The translations under genes and the position numbers were made by a program. From Unio delphinus (Eukaryota; Mollusca; Bivalvia; Unionida; Unionidae): a stretch of DNA of 64,000 bases. The stretch spans positions 1,292,001-1,356,000 of the forward strand of contig JAQISU010000094.1 of the NCBI GenBank assembly GCA_029339505.1, in the 5' to 3' direction. The notes beneath the pieces were generated by a model. The model had not been told where the DNA came from and ran no database searches. It saw only the letters and a list, made by a program, of their open reading frames with translations. This document shows, piece after piece, positions 48,527 to 62,505 of the stretch. Position 1 is the stretch's first letter, and every line of letters begins with the position of its first letter.

Positions 48527-48567
<41 letters not shown>

Positions 48568-48578
48568 TCTCTCTCTCA
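48527..48578. repeat. (CT)n microsatellite
   Basis: About 26 units with one CTT interruption. Confidence 0.95.
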
Positions 48579-48716
48579 GACTGCAATACGACTAGGCAAA
48601 AACATTGATGGAATGAAATGAACAAAACAGAAATTGCACGTAACACAATTCGAAAGACAGAAAAAGAAGGAATATCTGTGTAGATGTAGGCTACATAAAG
48701 TAACGTATGGCATTGT

Positions 48717-48899
48717 CTATAGCGCGTGCACGACAAAAGATCCTATACCCTGATCTGCTGTCGCATCTACACTTGCAGATCCGATAAGTGGAAGTGTTGG
48801 GGTGAATTCCATATACAATGATAGGGGAACAGCAAACAACATACTCAAACCACAAAGTTTTAAAACTAAGATCAGATAATCATTAGCTAGTAGTTTCAT
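48717..48899 (-). CDS. Candidate signal-peptide exon or small secreted protein, minus strand
   Basis: ATG at 48899 (minus). The product starts MKLLANDYLILVLKLCGLSM and continues LFAVPLSLYM, a plausible signal peptide, then a neutral stretch (PTLPLIGSASVDATADQG). Read through, it stops after 60 codons (VVHAL). A donor (CAGG/GTATAG) after ADQ would instead make it a first coding exon ending in phase 1, the usual phase after signal-peptide exons. No downstream exon was identified on the minus strand. Codon use is coding-like. Confidence 0.3.
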   Translation of the reverse strand: MKLLANDYLILVLKLCGLSMLFAVPLSLYMEFTPTLPLIGSASVDATADQGIGSFVVHAL

Positions 48900-51083
48900 T
48901 ACTTTGGTTTGGAAATGTCATTAATTAGAAGAGACAATGTATTACAAATGAATTTAAATTATTTGTCTTGCTGGCCTGATACCTTTGAATTTAAGTGATT
49001 TCGTTTCGCTAATATAAATTATAACACATATCATAAAGCCTGGAAAATAAAGATCGCACCAGGCTTTCGAAATAATAATAAAAAATACTTTAAACAGGTA
49101 ATATAGCCTCATACAATAAATGAATACAAACTATTTCCTCCAATAAGATAACCAGACAATGTTTCCAATGTTTTGTTCAACTCTCGTTATCTCTTTTGTC
49201 ACTTTCAAATATAGTGGGATATCACATCGATTTTACACTGTTGACCCTTGATCCACATGATACAATGGAGTGTTTTTTCTAGGTATTTGTGTGACTTTAA
49301 AATCTTGCTAAGGGAACGTTGTAACCAAACGCATGAATGATGGTTTACACATGACAGTCCAATACTACTACGTTATTCTTTAGAGGACTGGATTTCAGAC
49401 TCTGGCGATGTGTGCAAAGTTTTGAAGGATGCTTAGGGTAACAACGGTAATTTGTTTTAAAGACGTACTTATTTGCTTTTGTTTTACTAACGCTCATTCA
49501 GATAGTTATTATTTTATATTCGATACAAGTAAACGATTGATATTTACTGGAAGTAAAAATCGGAATAGTAGAAGAGAAAACAATTACTGTTTCGAAGGAG
49601 AATTTTCGGGAAAAGACGTTGGTATACTTTTGTCAATCAGTTAAGTTTTAAATGTTACTATAGCGATAGTTGAAGATTTAGATTGGGCTTGGTTCTTAAT
49701 GAATTGCTGGATATTTACAAAACAGCATGCTGTTTGTTTGTTAAATGCTGATTGATTTTGAAGACTAAATCTTTTGCAAAATAAACTACGACCTAGATTT
49801 GTAAAGACCTAAACATATTAGCACACTTTAGACTTTATTTATTGAAAGTATTTTGGTTCACTTTTGGTATCATTAAGTTTATCTCTTATTAATATCGATA
49901 GAGTAAACATGTGCACTGTGTATAACTTGTTGCTACATGCATGTATGGACGGTCTAGGACTAATTCCTATGTATTCTACTCATTCGTAACACTGTTTAAA
50001 CTGCGATAGTTGCTATCCAACGTAATGCGTGTGCGATCAACTAGCAACCGGTAAACAAAGTATTTGCAAGAGTAAAAAACATAATAGCATTCCGGTAAGG
50101 AAGAAGCACGAGTTATAAATGTAAAACAGGTATGTTAAAATATTATACGTTATGTAAAAGAATACTTTGTCATGAGACATGGATATTGACGTATGATTGA
50201 TACAATGCAATTTTACCCAGAATGCAACCATACTATTGAGTATTTTTTTAATACCTTTTGCTTGAATCCTCTCTCATATCATATCATTTGTAAATTTGTT
50301 ACAATATAGCCTGACGAAGAATAGGTAAAGTGTCATTTTTGGTATATATTAATTTGTTTAATTTGTAATTTTCTCATTTTCGCTCAAGACGAATTGATTT
50401 ATTAACCACTTTATTCACCTTAGTACCGTTTGCGTTAGCTGATTAGTCCTTTTTAAGAAGCAACATTATTTTATGTTAATCAAATATCATCCGCACAACT
50501 TTCTGTTTACCGGCACATACATGCAATTGCATTGTCTGATAAATATAACGATTCAGCTTATATTTGGTCTTGCTTTGTTTACTTCTATATGTACGTATTT
50601 CTCAGCTTTTATTACGCAACAAAATTATAATTACTGCACCATTCATTCAAGATGCTAAACATTACAATATTTGCAACAACATTCATAAAGATGAAAATAA
50701 AATAAAATAGCTATTATATTATGTTATTTGTAATATCTATGATAAAGTATCCTATACATTGTTAGTTGTCAAATAACAAAGCAATTAAGCTCGATAACGA
50801 CAGATAGTATATATCATGATTGTTCAAAATTTAGGCTTTTGATTTGACTACAAGATTACATAATAAGCAAATGTATATTCTCGTAATCTGGACACCTATG
50901 GTACCATCATTTCCTATCGATTTAAGGACGCACACCTAAACATTGGATATGTTTTTTTTTAACCCGACAAGTGTGTGCAACGTATATGCATGCATGCACG
51001 AGGTCCAACGAAACATCCGAGCAATAGTGGTTAAATATATTAATGTAAGTGTATTATTCCAAGGAAGGGACGCAAAACAAAGA
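48900..51083. other. No gene recognised
   Basis: AT-rich DNA. ATG frames at 49429 and 50473 are open for 71 and 61 codons, but nothing else supports them. Confidence 0.45.
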
Positions 51084-51205
51084 TATACTGAAATACAATG
51101 TTAATATAAAGCAAAGACAATATCCAAGATACATTGTCAAAAAGTATACTGAAATACAATGTTAATATAAAGCAAAGACAATATCCAAGATACATTGTCA
51201 AAAAG
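51084..51205. repeat. 61-bp tandem duplication, two perfect copies
   Basis: The unit starting TATACTGAAATACAATG begins at 51084 and again at 51145. The copies are identical over 61 bases, so the duplication is recent (or an assembly effect). Confidence 0.93.
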
Positions 51206-54001
<2,796 letters not shown>

Positions 54002-54243
54002 TACCTTGCTCTAAGATATATACAGGCCAGAATGCGTTTTATCTGGCTTGTTTTGTGAAACTTGGATTAAGAACAAACGAATCAACTTTTATATCGTAAA
54101 CTTTGTGTCACTCCTTGAAGATAAACATTACGATTAAATGCAATATTCAACCTGCGTAGATATAGTTCGTGTGCCTGATACACCTAGCATTCACTACCAG
54201 ATTGCATTCGAGTCCAATAATTGTTGTCATTAGGATAAACACC

Positions 54244-54315
54244 ATGGAGACGCAACGCGGAAGTTCGAATCAGCTAGCAACGTTTACGAACTTAGAGGAC
54301 GGCATATGTCTTTCT
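54244..54315 (+). CDS. Possible leader exon or upstream ORF of the WSC gene
   Basis: ACCATGG (a good initiation context) at 54241-54247 opens 24 codons (METQRGSSNQLATFTNLEDG and ICLS) directly followed by a strong donor GTAAGC (54316). The next good acceptor (TTATTTTTTCAG, ending about 54815) would add about 10 codons and a stop, 36 bases before the WSC gene's own ATG at 54872. If spliced this way, the transcript would carry a 34-codon upstream ORF. The segment could instead be an unrelated exon or chance. Confidence 0.3.
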
Positions 54316-54385
54316 GTAAGCACGCGTCATAAAATATAAACTTTAAAATGTATGCACTATTCGTATTTTTATTCTTGTTAAGTCC

Positions 54386-54389
<4 letters not shown>

Positions 54390-54464
<75 letters not shown>

Positions 54465-54479
54465 TATATACATATATAT
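54390..54479. repeat. (TA)n microsatellite
   Basis: TA units, disturbed by an inversion-like AATATATA near the right end. Confidence 0.96.
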
Positions 54480-54871
54480 TATCAAAATAACAATGAGTTC
54501 ATTGTATATTGCTTCTAACAAGCCACGACTTACCATTACATCTATAATTCCATTTCAATAGGTATTCGATATGTTTTGCCTGGTGTTCTTATGACAAAAA
54601 ACAGAGATTTTCTCATAAAATATTCCATTTATGTTTATTATTTTAAGTTTCTGGATTAAAATCATATTTCGTAGCATAATATGTCTCCTAATTTAAGGAA
54701 TCTTCTTTCGTGGGAAAACATTAACGTCTTCTGCTAACAATTAAATTAGACGAATTTTTAAAAGCATGTTTATTTCCAGCCTGATGCAATTTATGCGCAA
54801 TTTATTTTTTCAGGCCAATGCAGTTGATCTCAAAGGAGTTACTTAATCTTTTGTGTTTACCTGAAAGAGAC

Positions 54872-54932
54872 ATGCACCTCTCCAACGTTATCATCGCTGT
54901 CGTTATTTCGTGGCTTTTGTCTCTTCAAATCG
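54872..54932 (+). CDS. WSC gene, coding exon 1 (signal peptide)
   Basis: Starts at ATG 54872 and ends in phase 1 before GTATGC. Encodes MHLSNVIIAVVISWLLSLQI. A pyrimidine-rich acceptor about 57 bases upstream suggests the 5' untranslated region is itself spliced. Confidence 0.8.
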
Positions 54933-57900
54933 GTATGCTTCAGATTTCCTTGTATTTTCTTACTGTTCATGTCATCGTATATACACTCATATAAATTTTA
55001 CGGTATAGTAGGTGGGATGTACTGTCATGAACGCAACCTGCCAATAAATATGGCATTAAAATAACCTGTTATTCACACAGCTTAATTGTGTATACAGCTA
55101 TTGGCTTTTACTAGGACCAATATTATCTACAGTTAAACAAACTAACATAGTATATAAATTTGAACGTAGGTTGTGTTAGTGTTCACGGGCTCAGGTTTTG
55201 TTTCCATGAAAATATCAAAAGTATCAAAATTCATGCCTAGACTGCGATGTAAATCTAAAAGATATAATATCAGGCCTGTTCGAAAAGTCGGTATCAGTAG
55301 TCCAATCTTTACCATATGCAATTTTCTATACGCGTATTAATGTACAAGCTATTGACGACAAAAATGTGCTAACGAGTATTCGGACATATGATTGATTGAT
55401 TGATTGATTGAGTTTTAACGGCGCACAATCACTTTTAGGCTATTTAGCGCGATACAATAGGTTGTATTTATACATGGTTAATAATACTAAAGGTTTAATA
55501 TCGCCCAACGATATAAAAAACCAAATAATTCAATAAAAAATGATAAGATATTCGGACACAATCTAGTATAACAATTCTTGACCTGCCACGGTATTCATAT
55601 TTGTAGACACTGATACCATTCGTTTTTTTTAAATACCTGTAATAATTATACGGAGCCAAAAATAGTGAAAACAATTTCTTGTATCAAGTTTTATTATTTG
55701 TATAGATTCAACAGACGCAAAAGTAACGGGGATTTCGTTTGAAGGTACGTACGAAAGGAAATGTTTTTTTTATAAATCGAGAATTTTTAATTAGTTGGAT
55801 CTATTACCATGATTTAATTTTGAACTTTAAAACTCATTATATCTTGCCAAAATTGTATTTACTGTTCAGTACACATGTCCAATCTTGAGTTTAGCGTGCA
55901 TATAATATAGTTTACAATTGGTAATCGCATTGACCCGGTCGTTGGTTAATGATGCCGTAAAGTACAAAACGGCTTCCATGGATGTGAGAATTTGAAATTC
56001 TAACCTCAAACAAGAACAAATTTGTGTCTTCCTTTCATTTAGCAACTGTTTTGCGGACGCATGTGTCATATATTTGTATACATTAGCCATTGGAGGTGTA
56101 TGTGTGGAAATCCCATTGCATGATGTCTCACACCATTACAAACAGTGATATTGCAAGATTCCTTTCATTCTAATCCTTCTGTATTGATTCACATACCAAT
56201 AGGTGTAGCTCTGTTTAAACATGTTCCGTTGAAGTATATGCTTTTAAGACTTTGCAGGTACTCTTCAGCAATTATAGTCTCTACATACTAAATATAAAAT
56301 TAAACAGCATGTGATTGTTTAGAGATATGTAAAAACCTTATCCACATGTGGTGGAGTAGATGATTAACATAAAATCTTAACATCTGATTGTAATACGATT
56401 TTTACCCTAAACATTTGTTTAGTTGAATTTTATGTATATTTGCACAAGATACATTCAGAAAGCGGGCGTTTGCGTTGAATCGGAACATAAATTAAAATAA
56501 ACGTTTGCAAGAGTATAGTATAGTATTTATGGTAACATTATCGGACTATTTTAATGACCAAATATTTGAAATATTTTATACATGGATAATAAAATTATAA
56601 GCAATAAATGGCATATCACATGAGTATCATAAGATTATTTGGTCTCATACCAAATGATTATCATAGCATTATTTAGTCTAGGTTTATTCTATGTCACGGA
56701 AAAAAATTACATAACGTTGAAACATCCGGACTGAAATTACTAAACTACGTAACCAAATCATAATCATATCAGTAGATAGATATGGAGGGACAGTTCTGAA
56801 ACAGTCGACTGATAAAACTGTAGTGAACTTCCTGCTATGCAACAAAATGTCCAGAACACCAAAATGTCCGAATGACTGGTTCATATTTCCCATACAAATG
56901 TAGTAACCTATAATACTAAACGAAACTAGTAATTATGTATACATACTACAAATAATTACAATCATAAAGCCGGAATATTCTGCCAAAATCGAGCAAATAA
57001 CTGACTGTTCAAAGCTTTGTTTTTTCCTTAGAATATGCGTATTAGTTTTACCGTCAAATTATGAGTGGATTTCTAAGGGTAAATCTATAATTCTCAGCAA
57101 TCTTCCTAGGCGAGACTAAATTTTCGCTTGCTAGTTACAAAGTATAATTTACGTCAAACTTAACGTTTTGATTGGACATCGCGGTGGTCCGATCCAATAC
57201 TCTATCTTTACTGTGTACGGAGTAGAGTATGCCTCGTTCACCCCGAAAGGGTTTCCCTCTGACCTTAAGACTAAGCTGTACTCCAAAAATGTGGAAACTA
57301 CACGCCTTTGCTTAGATGGAGCGATCTATCGCATTTGCCGCTTCAAGATTCCGGTCTTTAGGTTGTTCACGGTAACATTGTGTTAGTGCTCAGCACTACC
57401 CTGTGGAAGTCTTGTAGATAATAAACACATGGTCGCAATAATATTTCCAAGACAGTAGATTATAACTTATACATGATTTTTAGCTGAGGCTTTATACATT
57501 GGAATGGTGTGAAATAAAGGACATTACATATTAACGTTTCTTACTCGAAATGAACGGCATTTGCTAACTACGTTAGAGTTGCTCAGCAAATTAAAATGTC
57601 AGACAATAATCATTGTAGACGACATGTGCATGCATTTAGAATGGTTCCTCTAATTTAGGGAAGTTATGACACTCCTTTGCTTTCATTATAGCGGAATGAT
57701 CCATGCATTCTTTACTATAAACTAATTATATATAGCTATACATAGTTGTAATATGTCAATCTAAGAAGAAATTACATGTATATACTAGGGATATGATATT
57801 CATAACTTTCTCCGAAATATAAATAACGTTTAAACGTATCTGTCATTCCGACAATGATTTTTAGTTCGTATTATACTGATATTTTTTTTTCCTTAGGCTG

Positions 57901-60900
57901 CTTCAAGAATTTATCACATTTTACTACTCGTTATAACCTGTCAGACAAAAATGACCCAAGGCATTGTTTTGATGAGTGCAACAACACGGAGTACATAGGA
58001 TTGCAAGTAAGAACAATGTGATATCACATTTATATACATTAAATGATTAGAATGTCCGTTTTGAGTTTGTTGATTGCCTTACTTATATTTGATCTTCATT
58101 TATATTTGAAATATAACCTAATTTTTGTGAATCATTAACGATAACAGCCACATATACAATTCATATATATCAAACAAATTAGAATACATTTCAAAGAACG
58201 ATAATTGATTATGTACAGAATACATTTCTGTACAGAGTAAATTACATATATGTTTTTTTTTTCTTATGAGTCGACAGTAAGAACAAGTTTAATATTGCGT
58301 TGGGACATGTTGAGGCAATCTGGCTTAGACGTATACACGAAAAAAATCAAATGAGTTTTTTTATCATTTGGAATAAAATATTAATGGGATATGTATAATT
58401 TTAATACGTGCATTTTTCAGCTTTTAAAATATATATAGCTTCTTTGAATGAATGAAGTACAAGATAAATTGGAATATATAAATTTTCTATTCACTGTATT
58501 TAATAACATCGGCTGGCGACATTTTAAGTAGTTGCAACATAGGAGTGTGTTGCGCAATTGTAGATTAAACCGCAATTTCGAACTCTAGACGAAATATATA
58601 AAGTTAAATGGATATGTAACAAAATCTTTTTTTTACCTTTTTCTTATGTGTTTCTCTATAATTATGCAGTGTTTCAGAACATATGTAAACCGGCATACAA
58701 AATAAAGGACAGGATCTACAACGAAACCCTTGCCATATGTTAAGGTAGTGGCATCAGTATATCATCCAGTTAGAATCTATATAAGTTATATAAAAGAAGC
58801 AAAGGTTTTCCTTTGGATATCTCTATGTCTTATATATTTTCTCTATATGTAGACACAAGATTGTTTTTGTAATGCAACACCGGCTGATTACGCCACGGAG
58901 AGAGACTGCAGTTTTTCATGTCCCGGTGACAGGAATTTTTTGTGCGGCTCTGATCATGCCATATATGTATATTATTTTACAGGTAATTCATATTCAAAAT
59001 TCATGATCAACAAACCATTAATATATACTTCAAAGCACCCAAGTCTCATTATTAGGTTCTAATTATAAAATAGTGACATGCCTGCACTGTGAAACAATTA
59101 AAATAATTATATAAAAAACATGTTTCTGCCAAGATTTAGACACATTTGGTAATGTGAATGCATTTGGGTTGCTATTTTTCTGACAATTGTAGAAATGGCT
59201 AATTCAGGATTTCCCACATTTATCATTAATATATTAGTCTGAGAATAAGTGTAACAGAGTTTAGAAGGTTATATATATAATGTAGTTTGTGCTTGATTCA
59301 CACAATGGAACTGCATACATAATACAAAATTAGGTGATCAATACCAACACAAAGAGACAAATTGTACATTCATAACTTGAAAATAAATCTGATATAAAAA
59401 TGTTTTTCAATTCAATCTAAAATCCAATATGCTTAACAATATATTTGGAAGATAAGCAGTAATTTAGATTGATATATGGTTGGTGTGGAGACGGGATCCG
59501 TTTTCATTTAAGGTTCGTAGGACACATGTTTTGCCACAGTTTATATTTATCATAAACAAATCTATTTTCCTTCACTAGATTTAAGCCCATTTTATTGACA
59601 TATTGATTAATGTATAGGCAAATCAGTTACAATTGGAAGTAATATTACTTTTCATTTCACTTACAAAACAGACATGCAAGCAACGAACAAGATATGTAAA
59701 GGAACATATTAAATGTACAATATCTTACATGATTTAAATGTGATCTTTTGAAACTTGAGATTTTCTAAATTAAGCAGTGTTGTTGTTGTGGGGTTTAACG
59801 CCATTTTTCAAAACACGATATCCTATTCATGGCGGACAGTATTAATGGTGGAGGAAGAACCGGAAAAACCTCCACAAAGAACCACCGACCTACGGGAAGC
59901 TATTGGAATGCTTTCTCACATACCAACATTTGCCGCGTCTGAGTCTCAAACTCACGATGACAGAGGTGACATGGCAGTGATCCGTAACGAAAGCACGTTA
60001 GACCACTGGGCCACTCGGGCCCCTTCTACGTGCAGTGTTATCTTCAATATATTTGCTTCTTTAGTGCAATTGCTAAAGACAAACTGTATATGAGAATTTA
60101 GAAAACGTAGGCTGTTTAAATGCTCACGTTTTGTTTGCCATTTTCAATTTAATCCATTCCTGACACGTGCTATCCTGTACTGGATGGATTCAGTTTTAAA
60201 TATGAAGAGGCCGTATCTTGTTCAAAAGTAGCTGGCATGGTGCTACTGTTTGAAATATTCGAGTGAGAACAACAATTACAATTTAGGAGAATATATATAT
60301 AAACCCATGCGTCTTCTTATCAAGGGCCCCAAGTGGCCGAATCGTCTAAAGCGCTCACTGTTCCTAACCTCTCCCATCTCATGTATGTCTGAATGGGTTC
60401 AAGTCTTATGTTTGGCTAAAGTGGGTACGTGCGAAACCTTGCCAGTAGCTTCTCGTGGATCGGTGGTTCTTCTCGGGGCTTTCCACGGTTCTTCCTCCAC
60501 CTATCTCTATTTTGACACTAAGTAACAACGAACGCCAATAGCACATTTTTCTCAATTGCAGGAACATTTTCCATAAACTATTTCCATAAAAATACATTCC
60601 TGAAATAAAGAGTTATGTCATAAAATCCCTAAGTATCATGAAAACATAGAAATTTACATTAATTGCAGGACGTTTACTAGCCAATTTCGTCATTCATACA
60701 GGATGTATAAGCACGCGTCTGGCAATCCAGATGCGTAAGCTTTCTTGTTTTCTGAAGGCAGTTATATATATCCGTGAATCGCTCTTCGCCGACGATGCAG
60801 CCTTGACATCACACACTGAAGATGGACTGCAGCAGCTAGTATGCCGCCTCTACCACGCCTGCAAGGAGTTCGGACTGACCATCAGTCTGAAGAAGACGAA

Positions 60901-61767
60901 TGTAATGGTGCAGGACGCAGACGCCTCTCCCACCATCGCCATTGATGGGTAAAACCTGGAAGTTGTTGAGGACTACACATAACTTGGGTCCACCATCTCC
61001 AACTCGCTCTCCGTTGATACTGATGTAAATGGCCGGATTGCCATGGCATCAGCAGTTATGACGAGACTGAACCAGAGGATCTGGGACAATCACAACCTCA
61101 CCGAGAAGACCAAACTGCGCGTCTACCAGGCATGCGTGCTCAGCACACTCCTTTACAGCAGCGAGGCATGAACCACCTACGCGAATCACGTGAGGAAACT
61201 CAACAGCTCCCACCTGAGATGCTTGCGGTGCATTCTGCGTATCCAGTGGCAGGACAAAGTTCCCAACACAGAGGTTCTGAAATGCACCGGCATGAACAGC
61301 ATGTTCTCCATTCTCAGCGAGAGGCGCCTTCGCTGGCTAGGCCATGTTAGGAGAATGGACCCAGGCCTCATACCCAAGGACCTGCTGTACGGCGAGCTAG
61401 TAGAAGGTGCACGAACGACTGGTAGGCCACGTCTGCGTTACAAAGATGTCTGCAAAAAGGACATGAGGACAGCCAACATCAACATAAACAATTTGGAGAG
61501 CTGTGCTGACGACCGCTCCGCGTGGCGTTTTGCTGTCAGACAGGGCACTCAGAAAGCTGAGGAGATTAGAGACACAAACCTCGCTGAAAAGAGAGCCAGG
61601 AGGAAGGCGAACCAAAAACATCCTCAGCAAGCATCAGCATACACCTGCAGCAAGTGCAACAGAGACTGTCACTCAAGGGTCGGACTCTTCAGCCACCCGC
61701 GAAGGTGCAGATAGGACACCCAAATCGGAAGCAACACCATCGTCTCTCGAAGACGGACGGATGCCGA

Positions 61768-61839
<72 letters not shown>

Positions 61840-62433
61840 GATAGGTATATATCAGATTTGTTTATTATATGTTCAACTAAGTGTTTCATATTAAAGACTT
61901 TGTATAAAATATTGTGTTGCATTTATTTAGAATATTTATTTTCCTGTATTGCAATGCTTTTTTCGAATTTGTCGTTCAGATCTGATTATTCCTATTCATA
62001 AGCAAAAACTGTAGTCTTTTACTCCATAGTCATATACATTCTTCAGGTTTAATTACGATAGAGAAAACGACAATGAAGAGATCGGTAAGAAACATATCAA
62101 TTCACCGATTCCGGGTGTAAGCAAGGAACTTTAAACTTATTTGACCTTCATAAACTGTTGGTATGCATACCGTGGTAAATAAGAACAGAATACTACTCAG
62201 GTATAAATTGTATTCACTCCACCTAACTTAGGGGATATCATATATTTTTCAATTAGAAGACTTTGAAGATTGAAGGCAATACTCGATAGCCTCTTTTGGC
62301 ACGACAATTGCAAAAACATAAATAACATTCAAATAGGCATGGCCATTCAATTTATAATAGCCAGTAACTTCCGAAGTGATGAATCCGGTCCACGTCACGC
62401 CTGAATCACTAATTTCAGCGTCGCTTTACTGAC

Positions 62434-62505
<72 letters not shown>

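Noticed and set aside
55866..56090. 74-codon minus-strand frame with ATGGCT start (MANVYKYMTHASAKQLLNER) and a plus-strand acceptor-like pyrimidine run over the same place
   Set aside because: It lies in a WSC-gene intron. The plus-strand candidate exon is 53 nt with a stop in the phase required by its neighbours, and the minus frame has no other support.
56684..56893. 69-codon minus-strand ATG frame (FGHFGVLDILLHSRKFTTVL)
   Set aside because: Codon use is moderately coding-like, but no family or border signal was found. It may be part of an intronic repeat, but evidence was too thin to list.
59755..60093. 112-codon plus-strand frame
   Set aside because: It is the antisense of a SINE copy.
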